Source: an uncultured Chloroflexota bacterium
GTDB taxonomy: Bacteria; Chloroflexota; Chloroflexia; Chloroflexales; Chloroflexaceae
NCBI GenBank assembly: GCA_937120965.1
Contig: CAKZKA010000142.1
Span: forward strand, 1-64,000
Reading direction: 5' to 3'
Length of the DNA: 64,000 nt
Shown here one piece after another: positions 44,522-54,650 of this stretch. Numbering within the stretch: position 1 is the first letter of the stretch; the number at the start of each line of letters is the position of its first letter. Both the position numbers and the translations under genes were made by a program. The notes under the pieces were generated by a model. It saw only the letters and a program-made list of their open reading frames with translations. It was not told where the DNA came from and ran no database searches.

Positions 44522-46477
44522 TCAGGCGTGCTGTTTGAGGGCGTAGGCAATCCCTTCTTGCAGGGTTGGCCGGGTGACCATCTCGCGCAGCTCGGCCCCG
44601 ATATGCACAAGGGTCTGCGCAATTGCCGGACTAATACCGGTCAGCACCACCTGCGCGCCGAGCAGACTCGATGCCCGGGCGGCGCGGATCAGCGCTCCGG
44701 CAACCTGTGTATCCACTACCCTCACCCCCGTAATATCGAGGATGGCAATTCGGGCCTGGTGCTCTGCAATGCCCTGGAGCAGCGTTTCCATGATCTGTTG
44801 GGCCCGCAGCGTATCAATCGTGCCAATGATCGGCATTGCCACCACGCCATCAGCAATCGGCACCAGCGGCGTGCTTAATTCACGTATCGCTACCTGCTGA
44901 GCCTGAATAATCTGCTCCTGCATTGCCTGCCGCTCGCGTTCAGCGCGTTTCTGCCTGGTGACATCACGTGAAAGAACGAGAGCATCGTTGCCGCTCAGCA
45001 CCATGCGCGCCTCGAAATCGCGCAGCTCATCGTTGAGCATAAGCTGGTACACGTATGTCTGCATTTCATGCGTGCGCTTGAGCGCTTCGAGACTTCTCAT
45101 CGTCAACTCAGCCAGCTCCGGCGGCATCACCTCGGTGACCTTCCTGTTGAGGAAGGATTCTGGAGGAATATACAGATCCTCGCTAGAATCAGCCTTGTAA
45201 TCTAAGAAAACGCCATCGAGACTCAGCACAAACATCAGGTCAGGAATACCATTGAGCAGCGCGCGGTTCCGCTGTTCGCTAGCGCGCAGACTTTCCTCGG
45301 TCCGCAACTGTTCGGTGATGTCGCGATTGATGGAAGCATATCCGATCAGATCGCCATTTGTGTCGCGTAACGCCAGCGCCGATGCCTGTACCGGCACAAA
45401 CGACCCATCGCTACGCACGTAGCGAATCGTTTCGTGCGGCACTTCCCCTTCCAGCACCTGTCTGGCAATCCTTTCCAGACGCTCAAGATCATCTGGATGG
45501 GTGACTTCGGGCACCAGCATCCCCTTCAGGCTCGGATAGCCCAGCATTCTGGCAAATGAAGGATTAGCATAGGTCAGAACCAACCGGGGATCGGCGATAC
45601 CGATGCCATCGGGCGTGTTCTCAATGACGAGTTTGAAGATCCGCAGCTCCTCCGCCTGACGCTTCTCTTCGGTAATGTCCTGGAACATACCCAGAACACC
45701 GATGACTTCGCCGTCGCGCTGGAGGGGGATTTTACTGGTCCGCAGCCAGACGGTAGCCCCGTCCTCGCGGACCAACCGTTCTTCGGTGTTGAGTCTCGGA
45801 CCGAGGATCATCACTGCGCGATCATCGGCCTGATACGCTGCCGCCAGTTCCTTCCATGGCATATCAAAATCGGTCTTACCAACGATTTCATTCACCGAAG
45901 ATAGCCCGGTCTGCGCGAGAAGATGCTGATTACAGCCTAAAAAGCGTGATTCGCGATCCTTCCAGAAAATCCCCTGTGGCAGATTGTCAATAACGAGTTG
46001 CAGCATCGCACGGTTTTCCTGCAATTCGTCGCGTAACTGATGAAAGGCGCTGATATCCTGAGCGAGAGCGGTAGCGCTGATCAGAGCGTCAGCTTCGTAG
46101 TGCAGCGTCACAATCCACAGATAATAGAACACTACCCCATCAAAACGCACCAGGCGGCCCTCAAATGTTATCGAACGCTCCCGCTGTTCAATGCCCTTCC
46201 GATAGATTTCCTCCGCATGGATGCGATCATCAGCATGCAAGAAGTCGAATAACGACCTGCCGATGCATGCTGCCGGCGCATACCCGAGCGCATGATCAGT
46301 AGCGAGATTCGCATAGGTTATTGTGCCATGCCTGTCTATCTGCACGCTCAGGATGCTGGATTCTTCCACAAATCTCCGATAGAGCGCCAGATCGCGCTCG
46401 CATTGCGCTACTCGCTCGTACAGGCGTTCACGTTCCGCCAGCAGGTGTTCTATCTCGACATTCGGGTGCGTGTTCAT
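44522..46477 (-). CDS. Multi-PAS and STAS-domain regulator
   Basis: The 651-residue soluble protein has an N-terminal coiled stretch, then PAS domains at about 35-150, 160-280, 285-405 and a fourth at about 415-520. A C-terminal STAS domain (about 535-645) has AILDITGVRVVDTQVAGALI and LTGISPAIAQTLV. This is an RsbR-like layout with many sensor inputs. It would not be a kinase: no HATPase domain is present. ATG 46477 follows GGGAGAAG. With the membrane STAS protein 109 bp downstream and the RsbU-like phosphatase at 17-19 kb it may form a partner-switching system; the STAS kinase (RsbT/RsbW) is not in the window. Confidence 0.92.
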   Translation of the reverse strand: MNTHPNVEIEHLLAERERLYERVAQCERDLALYRRFVEESSILSVQIDRHGTITYANLATDHALGYAPAACIGRSLFDFLHADDRIHAEEIYRKGIEQRERSITFEGRLVRFDGVVFYYLWIVTLHYEADALISATALAQDISAFHQLRDELQENRAMLQLVIDNLPQGIFWKDRESRFLGCNQHLLAQTGLSSVNEIVGKTDFDMPWKELAAAYQADDRAVMILGPRLNTEERLVREDGATVWLRTSKIPLQRDGEVIGVLGMFQDITEEKRQAEELRIFKLVIENTPDGIGIADPRLVLTYANPSFARMLGYPSLKGMLVPEVTHPDDLERLERIARQVLEGEVPHETIRYVRSDGSFVPVQASALALRDTNGDLIGYASINRDITEQLRTEESLRASEQRNRALLNGIPDLMFVLSLDGVFLDYKADSSEDLYIPPESFLNRKVTEVMPPELAELTMRSLEALKRTHEMQTYVYQLMLNDELRDFEARMVLSGNDALVLSRDVTRQKRAERERQAMQEQIIQAQQVAIRELSTPLVPIADGVVAMPIIGTIDTLRAQQIMETLLQGIAEHQARIAILDITGVRVVDTQVAGALIRAARASSLLGAQVVLTGISPAIAQTLVHIGAELREMVTRPTLQEGIAYALKQHA

Positions 46478-46529
46478 GGGGTCTTCTCCCGAGGTGAACA
46501 TAGCCTGTGCGCGGGGAAACAACGCGCCA

Positions 46530-46830
46530 GCAGGGAGGATTTGAGAGGTGTAGCCCTCCAGGGAAACAACCTGTCTTCATCTTGTCAGCGTATGGGGAAA
46601 CCGGGTTTTCCTATGCCCCTCCCTGTAGGGAGGGTTTGGGTGTAGAGGCGCCGCGCCGCTGCGCCTCTACGTTGCCCATCCCGGCAGTGCGCGGCGCAGT
46701 CGCGCGGACGGCTGATGCGAACTCAGGAGAGACCGGGTTTTCCCACACTTCTGCTCGCGGTGTCGGCAAGCGCCTCCAGCGCCGGTTGGAGGGGGAAACC
46801 GGGTTGGTCCACACCTGTCCCGGCGGAGGT
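46530..46830. repeat. GGGGAAACC palindrome cluster
   Basis: Palindromes of the GGGGAAACCGGGTTTTCC type lie at about 46591, 46725 and 46791, mixed with GAGGCGCCGCGCCGCTGCGCCTC hairpins. There are no supported genes. Confidence 0.7.
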
Positions 46831-46879
46831 GTCGGGATAACCTTACTACGCCTGGCTTACGAGTTGCTTACCATGGCAA

Positions 46880-47034
46880 GAGACGGCCCGGCGGGCCGTC
46901 TCCACACGCCGCTGTAGGAGTGGCATGCCGCGCCGCGGTGCGCGAGCGCACCGTGGGGAGTAACGCAGAGACGGCCCGGCGGGCCGTCTCCACACGCCGC
47001 TGTAGGAGTGGCATGCCGCGCCGCGGCGCGGTCG
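46880..47034. repeat. Tandem 88-bp repeat
   Basis: A unit starting GAGACGGCCCGGCGGGCCGT at 46880 recurs at 46968, an offset of 88 bp; the second copy breaks off near 47034. Each unit contains the perfect GACGGCCCGGCGGGCCGTC palindrome and GGCATGCCGCGCCGCGG. A single diverged copy is at 42805-42925. Confidence 0.75.
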
Positions 47035-47055
47035 CCTCCCTATCCCGGCGGGGTC

Positions 47056-47159
47056 ATACCATGTTGGATTTTAGATTTTGGATTGTGGATTGCCACGCTG
47101 GGCAGCACAGCGCCTGAAACCGCTTTAAGCAATGCGGCATCATCAACCGTAATTGGTAT
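47056..47159. repeat. TA-flanked MITE-like repeat (copy e)
   Basis: The element runs ATACCATGTTGGATTTTAG to AATTGGTAT, 104 bp, just downstream of the SLC13 permease stop codon. Confidence 0.88.
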
Positions 47160-47183
47160 CATATGCCTTCGCGGGCAGATCAT

Positions 47184-49034
47184 TCAAAAGGGAAACAGCA
47201 GCGGCACCACAGCAACGCAAACGAGCATCGCCAGCACCTGCAACGGCACGCCTACACGGGCATAGTCGGTGAAGCGGTACCCCCCGGGCGCCAGCACCAG
47301 AGTGTTGACCGGCGATGCTACCGGCGTGGCGAAGGCGGTCGAGGCGGCAATTGCGGCTGTCATCAGCAGCGGTTCCGGGGCGATCCCCAGCCCCACACTG
47401 GCCTGGAGGGCGATTGGCATCACCAGCACCGCCGTGGCCGTGTTGGAGATGAACTGACTGAGCAGGCTGGTCAGCAAAAATACTCCCGCCAGCAACGCCA
47501 GCGGGCCAAACGCCCCCAGCGAGTCTACCAGCATCGTGGCGATCAACGCCGCGCCGCCGGTATTTTGCAGCGCCGTGGCCATCGGCAGCATTGCGGCGAT
47601 CAGCACCAGACTCTCCCAACTCATGCGTGTGTACACTGTCGCGAGGCGCACACAGCCGCTCAGTACCAGTGCCAGCGCCGCGAGCATCGCGGCGATCATC
47701 GTTGGCAGGAGATTCGTCACCATCACCACCAGCATGGCGCCCACAATCGCCACCGCCAGCGGCCAGCGTGGCGAGAGGGGCGTTCCGGCCTGCGCTTCGA
47801 GTTCCGGCGGCGCCGTCGCCACAACGAAATCACCGTAGTAGCGCTGGTCGCGCACCACGGGCGCCAGGGTGGACGCGGGGCCGGCCACGAGCAGCGTATC
47901 ACCGAAGCGCAGCGGTTCGTTGGCAAAGTCGCCATCGAGCACCTGGCCGAGGCGCTGCACACCGAGCACGCTGACGCCGAAGCGGTTCCGCACGTCGGCT
48001 TCAACGATCGTCTGGCTGATGAACCGTGAACGGGGCGTCAGCGCCACTTCGAGATACGCTAGATCGTGGTGCGCGGGCAACCCCTCGTCGAGAGGCACGC
48101 GCTCGAGCCCGGGGACCGTTGGCGGTTGCGGCCCTTGATCAGGCGGCATCTGCACATCGAGCAGATCGCCGGCCTCAAGCCGCGTGTCGGCGTTCACCGG
48201 GCGAGCAGGCCCCGGCAGTGCCGCTCCAGGCGGCCAGGTGTGCGCCGCCAGAACAGTGATGCCGTAGTCCTCGGCGAGGCGGCTCTCGGCAATCGTCCGG
48301 CCAATCAGGGGCGAGTCCGGACGCACCCGCAGCCGCTCAAGGGCGCCCTGCACGCGGTAGGCGGCAGCCAGTTCCTCGAAGGAGAGTTGATCGGCGCGCT
48401 GCGGCGTTCGGACCGGTTCGACCCGGCTGGGCAGCAAGCGCCGGCCTACGGTCATCACAAAGACGATCGCGGCGCCGAGCACCAGCACGCCGATGGGCGT
48501 GAAGCTGAAGAAGCCAAAGGCCCCTCTGCCGGCTCCGGCGCGGGCCTCGCTGGCAATGATGTTCGGCGGAGTGCCAATAAGCGTCAGCATGCCGCCGATG
48601 AGCGCGGTGTAGGCAAGCGGCAGCAGCAGCCGCGAAGGGCTGATGCCAGCGCGGTTCGCCACGGCCACCACCACCGGCAGCATAATCGCCACCGCGCCGG
48701 TGGAACTCACAAAGGCCGAGACCGGCGCGACCACCAGCATCATTGTTACCAGAATCCGCCCTTCGCTCGTTCCGGCCACGCGCCCGAGCCAGCGCCCCAG
48801 GGCCTCGGCGATCCCCGTCTGGAGCAGCGCGTCGCCAACCACGAACAAGGCGGCGATCAGCAGCACCGTAGTGTCGCCAAAGCCGGCTGCCGCCTCAGCC
48901 GGGGTAATGATGCCCGTAAGCGCCAGGGCCATTAACGCCAGGAGCGCCGTGATATCCAGCCGAAGACGATCACTGACGAACAGCACGATGGTCGCGGCCA
49001 GGATCCCGAAGACGACCCAGATTTCCAGCGTCAT
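47184..49034 (-). CDS. SLC13-family permease with paired RCK_C (TrkA-C) domains
   Basis: The 616-residue protein has helices in two halves (about 1-195 and 395-616), with two RCK_C domains in the cytoplasmic middle (about 220-300 and 305-390). STGAVAIMLPVVVAVANRAG and TLIGTPPNIIASEAR in the first half, and SNTATAVLVMPIALQASVGLG and FATPVASPVNTLVLAPGGYRF in the second, are the paired substrate hairpins of SLC13/DASS-type carriers. It transports an anion, possibly sulfate or a dicarboxylate; the specificity is not determinable here. GGAAGG precedes ATG 49034. Confidence 0.9.
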   Translation of the reverse strand: MTLEIWVVFGILAATIVLFVSDRLRLDITALLALMALALTGIITPAEAAAGFGDTTVLLIAALFVVGDALLQTGIAEALGRWLGRVAGTSEGRILVTMMLVVAPVSAFVSSTGAVAIMLPVVVAVANRAGISPSRLLLPLAYTALIGGMLTLIGTPPNIIASEARAGAGRGAFGFFSFTPIGVLVLGAAIVFVMTVGRRLLPSRVEPVRTPQRADQLSFEELAAAYRVQGALERLRVRPDSPLIGRTIAESRLAEDYGITVLAAHTWPPGAALPGPARPVNADTRLEAGDLLDVQMPPDQGPQPPTVPGLERVPLDEGLPAHHDLAYLEVALTPRSRFISQTIVEADVRNRFGVSVLGVQRLGQVLDGDFANEPLRFGDTLLVAGPASTLAPVVRDQRYYGDFVVATAPPELEAQAGTPLSPRWPLAVAIVGAMLVVMVTNLLPTMIAAMLAALALVLSGCVRLATVYTRMSWESLVLIAAMLPMATALQNTGGAALIATMLVDSLGAFGPLALLAGVFLLTSLLSQFISNTATAVLVMPIALQASVGLGIAPEPLLMTAAIAASTAFATPVASPVNTLVLAPGGYRFTDYARVGVPLQVLAMLVCVAVVPLLFPF

Positions 49035-49058
49035 ACGAACCTTCCGGCGTTCCCCCGC

Positions 49059-50477
49059 TCAACTCAATTCGGCAATGCGTCGCGCTACGTTCAACAGCGT
49101 GCTGGTATCCTCTTCGGTCAACCCGATCTCCGCCAGGGCGCGCGCCGCGCCAGCAACGAGCGGAGGGGGTGGCGCCGGCGGCGCGAGCGTTGCCGGCGGG
49201 GCCACCGCGGCGGGGATGGTTGGCTCGTCCTCTTCGCTGTGCAGGGGCCACAGCGGCGTGGCGCGGAGCTTGCGCACCACCGGCCAGCCGTACAGACGGG
49301 CAAGGAAGCGCGCATAACCCGCGGCGGCCCGCTCCAGGGTGTGCTCGGCGGCTACATAGGCCCGCGCCTGCGCCCCCATAGCCGCCGCCAGGTCCGGGCG
49401 CGCGAGCAGCAGCCGGCAATAGGCCAGGATCTGATCGCCCTCGGCCGGGCCGGGGTCAACCTGGGCGGCCACCCCGGGCGGCAATTCGGCGAAGGCGCCG
49501 ACGGCGCTCACCAGGGTCGGACGCCCCGCGCCAAGCAGCCGCAGCAGGCTGGCGCTGGTCTCTCCACCAGTAGGGTAGCGCAGGTTGATGCAGATATCGG
49601 CGGCGGCGACGTAAAGTTCAAAATCGGCCCGGGGCACATAGCCGGTCACCGTCACGGCGTCGCCCAGCCCCGAGCGGGCGATCAGCCCGGCGAGGTCATA
49701 ATTTGGCGAGACGCTGCCCACCAGCAGGTAGCGGGCGTCGTGGCCCTCGACGCGCAGCGCCGCTAGCGCCCGCAGCGTCGGCTCGACGCGCTTCCAGGCG
49801 TTGATATGGCCGAAACTCGCCAGCGCCACCGCCCCGGTCGGCAAGCCGAGGCGCGCGCGCGCCCCGCTCCGGGGCAGCGTATCCGGTAGCGGGACGCCCA
49901 TAGGTACAACAGCCACAGGTAGATCGGGGCGCAGCGCGGCAGCGCGCTCGACCACGTAGCGACTGTGGGCAATCAGTCCGTGGGCGCTCTCGATCACCGG
50001 CTCGCAGCAGGGGAAATCAAAGGCCGCATCGGTGAACCGCGAGCGGATCATCAGTTGGGCCATGTGCGCGCCGGGCGCGCCGTAGCGGGCCTCCATAGCG
50101 CGCACATAACTCTGCACGTCGCGCAGCCGGCTCGCGGCGTACCAGAGCATAAAGTGGTGCAGAACAAAATCGTGCAGCACCACAACCCCCGGCAGCCGCC
50201 GGGCCGCGTCCCAGATCGCTCCATGGGCCGGACTGTTGCCCATGTGGTACACCAGGGCATCGTAGCGTCGCCGCCGTAGCTCGCGGGGCAGGCGTCGCAG
50301 CGGCAGCACCTCCAGGTGCTGCGTCAGGCGCCGGTTGGCCGGGCGCAGGCCATCCTCAACGAACAGCACGACCTCGGCGTACTGCCCGAGGTAGGGCAGC
50401 AACTCCTCGCTGTAGTCGGAGATGCCCGAGGGCGCCGGGTTCACGGGCGAACAGTAGGCGATACGGGGTATGCGCAT
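49059..50477 (-). CDS. GT4-family glycosyltransferase with C-terminal extension
   Basis: The 472-residue protein starts MRIPRIAYCSPVNPAPSGISDYSEEL, the GT4 donor-acceptor domain. RYLLVGSVSPNYDLAGLI, VTVTGYVPRADFELYVAAADICINLRYPTGGETSASLLRLLGAGRPT and PALRSE-like GVAAQVDPG follow; the usual E-x7-E appears as E-T-S-A-S-L-L-R. The extra C-terminal 80 residues are Pro/Ala-rich with a final helix. It lies 24 bp upstream of the SLC13 permease. ATG 50477 was chosen because upstream sequence is repeat DNA. The substrate is unknown. Confidence 0.85.
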   Translation of the reverse strand: MRIPRIAYCSPVNPAPSGISDYSEELLPYLGQYAEVVLFVEDGLRPANRRLTQHLEVLPLRRLPRELRRRRYDALVYHMGNSPAHGAIWDAARRLPGVVVLHDFVLHHFMLWYAASRLRDVQSYVRAMEARYGAPGAHMAQLMIRSRFTDAAFDFPCCEPVIESAHGLIAHSRYVVERAAALRPDLPVAVVPMGVPLPDTLPRSGARARLGLPTGAVALASFGHINAWKRVEPTLRALAALRVEGHDARYLLVGSVSPNYDLAGLIARSGLGDAVTVTGYVPRADFELYVAAADICINLRYPTGGETSASLLRLLGAGRPTLVSAVGAFAELPPGVAAQVDPGPAEGDQILAYCRLLLARPDLAAAMGAQARAYVAAEHTLERAAAGYARFLARLYGWPVVRKLRATPLWPLHSEEDEPTIPAAVAPPATLAPPAPPPPLVAGAARALAEIGLTEEDTSTLLNVARRIAELS

Positions 50478-50559
50478 AGCGTTGCCAGTGTACCACGCCT
50501 CGCGCGAACAATGGCAATAGGGCTGAGATGAGCAGGTCGGAGACAGGTTCTCAAAGCAG

Positions 50560-50790
50560 CCGTCCAATGCGGCTGCGCCGCACAACGCCAGAACGAAAAC
50601 ATTAAATTATTCCTGGGAGGGCTGCGCCCTCCCAGACCCTCCCGCGCGCGGGCTATGTTCGCATCAGTCATCCATGCGGCTGCGCCGCACAACGCCAGAA
50701 CGAAAATATTTCCTGGGAGGGCTGCGCCCTCCCAAGCCCTCCCTGCTGGCGAGTTGTTTCTGGGAGGGCTGCGCCCTCCCAGACCCTCCT
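50560..50790. repeat. Array of GCGGCTGCGCCGC hairpins and GGGAGGGCTGCGCCCTCCC palindromes
   Basis: The units GCGGCTGCGCCGCACAACGC, then AGAACGAAAA(C/T)ATT, then GGGAGGGCTGCGCCCTCCC, then CCCTCC repeat nearly three times at about 50570, 50680 and 50755. Similar arrays lie at 55250-55400 and 59285-59930. No coding evidence exists. Confidence 0.8.
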
Positions 50791-50810
50791 GCGCGCGGCC
50801 TATGTTCAGG

Positions 50811-51476
50811 CTAGTGCTTTCCCAGGGCCTTATCAATCGAAGCGTCGCCCGCCTGGCGCTCCGGTTCGTTGCGTGGGGGCGCCCCGGCGATTGAGGACGG
50901 CGCAGCCGGCGGCGGAACCGGAGCCGGGGCGGGAGGCGCGGCCCGCCGGGTACGCGCGAATGCCACCACGCCGCGGATCAGCACCATCAGGCCGGTAGTT
51001 GCGACCAGCGAAAGCATGAACCACGGCAACCACTCCAGCAGCACCCCCGCCAGGGGCGATGTTGCCACCAGATCGGTCACGGCGTTGTTGACCCAGGCCG
51101 CATCGGCGTAGCGCAGCAGGTAAGCGGCGATCAGGGCTCCGTTCAGCGCCCCTAGCAGGCCGCCCAGCACTCGATCCAGCGCCTGCCTGGAACGGCTCTG
51201 CGGCGGCGCCCCGGGCAGCAGGGCGCTCCCGCCGTAGCCGATCATTGCCACCGTCAGCAAAAAAACCGCCGCGACCAGCAGGAAGGTCGGCAGCGCGGGC
51301 ACCTCGGGCCGGAAGGTCCTGCGGACCCACAGCCCCAGAGGCTGGCTCCACAGGTCAACCAGCACGGCGGCAAGCAACGTCCCGGCGATCGCCACCAACC
51401 CGGCGCGCACGCCGCGTGCCAGCCCGATAAGACCAAGCAGGCCAATCCCCACTGCCACACTGATCGTCAGGACCAT
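50811..51476 (-). CDS. CvpA-family membrane protein
   Basis: The 221-residue protein has four helices in the first 165 residues (ISVAVGIGLLGLIGLARGVRAGL begins the CvpA domain) and a Pro/Ala-rich, charged cytoplasmic tail. CvpA-type proteins have been linked to colicin V export and membrane stress; the function here is unknown. ATG 51476 has GGGAG at 7 bp; the longer frame runs through a MITE-like repeat. It is transcribed away from gap. Confidence 0.8.
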   Translation of the reverse strand: MVLTISVAVGIGLLGLIGLARGVRAGLVAIAGTLLAAVLVDLWSQPLGLWVRRTFRPEVPALPTFLLVAAVFLLTVAMIGYGGSALLPGAPPQSRSRQALDRVLGGLLGALNGALIAAYLLRYADAAWVNNAVTDLVATSPLAGVLLEWLPWFMLSLVATTGLMVLIRGVVAFARTRRAAPPAPAPVPPPAAPSSIAGAPPRNEPERQAGDASIDKALGKH

Positions 51477-51583
51477 CTCAGTCTCCCCCGCTGCGGCCCG
51501 GGCGCCACTCTGACGCCCGCCGCGCCCCCGTTGGCGCGAGCCGGGTCTCTCCGCAGATTGTAGCACACTGCTGCCCGCGTCTG

Positions 51584-52951
<1,368 letters not shown>

Positions 52952-53047
52952 GCCAACTACACCCGCGCGGCGAAGTCGCTCACTCCCTGAATAACGCCGT
53001 TTTCCTGGGGAGGGCGAAGCACGCCCATCTCCTCTCCAATACACAAA

Positions 53048-53077
53048 AGACGGGGGCGCAGTACTGCGCCCCCGTCT
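53048..53077. terminator. Bidirectional terminator between gap and an anti-sigma-like gene
   Basis: AGACGGGGGCGCA and TGCGCCCCCGTCT form a perfect 13-bp stem around GTAC. It is placed between convergent genes. The minus strand runs on into TTTTGTGT; the plus-strand tail TCTGCGTTC is a weaker T tract. Confidence 0.85.
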
Positions 53078-53088
53078 GCGTTCAACAG

Positions 53089-53472
53089 TCAGAGATTGGA
53101 GGCCAGCGTGCGCCTGCGGCGGCCAACCGCGTGTGCCAGGATCGGTCCATCCTCAAGCAGCTTCACCTCTGCCGCGCAGTACGGGCAGATCGCCAGGTGG
53201 TGCGATACCCCGGCAGTCACGCGCGGATCCAGCAAACCCTGACAGTAGTCCACCAGTGTGTCGGTGGATGGACAGTGGAGTCGGTAGAGCCGACGCAGCA
53301 GATACGCCTGGAGCGCGCGCAGATGCATCACGCGTGCCGCACAGGCCGGACAGGCCTGCAGATGTGCCAGGGTCGCCTCATCCGCCTCGCCATCGGCCGC
53401 CGCGATCAACGCACTGCCGCTTAGAGGCGGTGAACCGGTGCACCGCTGTTCCCACTCCTCGTCGTTGGTCAT
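53089..53472 (-). CDS. Small protein with two zinc-finger-like HxxxCxxC motifs (anti-sigma-like)
   Basis: The 127-residue protein has two copies of a putative zinc site, HLQACPACAARV (about 40-52) and HHLAICPYCAAEV (about 90-102), separated by an Arg/Leu-rich helix. The H-x3-C-x2-C pattern matches the zinc-binding anti-sigma (ZAS) motif. No membrane helix follows. ATG 53472 has AGGAGCGCGGAG upstream. It lies downstream of a divergent sigma-like gene on the same strand, across a repeat-bearing gap of about 390 bp. An anti-sigma role for the neighbour is inferred. Confidence 0.6.
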   Translation of the reverse strand: MTNDEEWEQRCTGSPPLSGSALIAAADGEADEATLAHLQACPACAARVMHLRALQAYLLRRLYRLHCPSTDTLVDYCQGLLDPRVTAGVSHHLAICPYCAAEVKLLEDGPILAHAVGRRRRTLASNL

Positions 53473-53861
53473 ACTCCGCGCTCCTGAGCTTACAGCCGGT
53501 CCCGAACCCCGTCTGTACTGTATGAAACGCTGTTCCAAACGCTTTTTACACAATTTTATCATTTGTAGTATAGCGCATTCTTTGCCCCGGTATGGCAGTT
53601 GGAGAATGGGGAAACCGGGTTTCCCCATCCCCCTCCCCAGGGGCGCGGCGCACACCCCGCGCCGGGAGGCTCCGGGAGGGTGCAGCCCTGCGCCTCCCGC
53701 ACAGGGGACGTACGGTACGCTGGCATACCCGCTCGTGAACCCCGTCGTAACGCTCTCAACAACGAGGCGCCCTCACGTGGCGTGTCGTGAGGGCGCCCGA
53801 GCAGGGGGATGATCACCGGCGAAGGGCGCGCATCCTGGAGCAGCTACCGCTCCAGGCAACC
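53473..53861. repeat. Gap with GGGGAAACC palindrome and inverted repeats
   Basis: This gap between the sigma-like and zinc-finger genes holds a clean GGGGAAACCGGGTTTCCCC at about 53608-53627. GGGCGCCCTCAC-type inverted repeats around 53768-53800 could terminate transcription. It shows no gene. Confidence 0.65.
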
Positions 53862-54650
53862 TTAGCCGGCAATCAACTGGCGTAATTGCTGGTTGCGACT
53901 CAAGCGCCCCAGCACGTTGCGTTTGACGTTGTAGACATCGTTTACCGTGTCGAAGAGATCGGGGCGTCGCGCATAGATCGCGCGGGGGGTCAGGCCGAGG
54001 ACAAAGGAGCTATACACGACCACTCGCTCGATCTCGCTCTGGAGTTGCGTGTCAATGAAACGCCAGAACTCCTCCCGATCCAACCGGTTCATCGCCTCCT
54101 CATCAGGAGCAGTGGCGGGGTCGCGTTCCAGCGCGGTCGTCTCTTCCAACAGGCTTCCTGACCAGGATTGGGCGCGAACGCTGTCGATCACCACGCTGGT
54201 AGCGCACAATTGCAGGTACTGCAACAGCGAGGCCAGGGTAGGGAAAGCTGCAAAACGTTCCGGGGAAAGGGCGCGCCAGAACCTGGCAAAGGCGCCGACA
54301 ACAAAGTACTCGCTACTCTCTCCAGTGTTGGCAAATGCCGAACAGCGCCGAATCCAGCCTTCAACCAGACCACTGTAGTGCAGATACAGTTGCTCCCAGG
54401 CCGCTTCATCCCGTTCGACCAGCGCCCGCCGGAACAGTTCGTAGCTGAAGCGCGTATCGTGCTGCTGGCCCCGATAGAAGCGCTCGCTTTCGATGACGCA
54501 GTGCTGCATCAATGCAGACAAATCCATGGCCGCCAGAGCGGCAGCGTCCAGTTCAGTTGCCAGACCGCGACCTGCGCCGGGGTAAGCGCAAGGGCTGGGC
54601 GACAGGCCCGGAGTGTTGCGGGGGAGTGTCTCGATCGGCTGGGTGATCAT
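53862..54650 (-). CDS. Divergent sigma-70-family factor
   Basis: The 262-residue protein has a sigma-2-like region (FSYELFRRALVERDEAAWEQLYLHYSGLVEGWI, then VGAFARFWRAL) and a C-terminal region that resembles sigma-4 only loosely (IERVVVYSSFVLGLTPRAIYARRPDLF, NDVYNVKRNVLGRLSRN). An N-terminal extension of about 65 residues precedes region 2. It is unlike common ECF groups and may define a lineage-restricted class. ATG 54650 has GAGGAGG. The zinc-finger gene downstream may encode its antagonist. Confidence 0.7.
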   Translation of the reverse strand: MITQPIETLPRNTPGLSPSPCAYPGAGRGLATELDAAALAAMDLSALMQHCVIESERFYRGQQHDTRFSYELFRRALVERDEAAWEQLYLHYSGLVEGWIRRCSAFANTGESSEYFVVGAFARFWRALSPERFAAFPTLASLLQYLQLCATSVVIDSVRAQSWSGSLLEETTALERDPATAPDEEAMNRLDREEFWRFIDTQLQSEIERVVVYSSFVLGLTPRAIYARRPDLFDTVNDVYNVKRNVLGRLSRNQQLRQLIAG

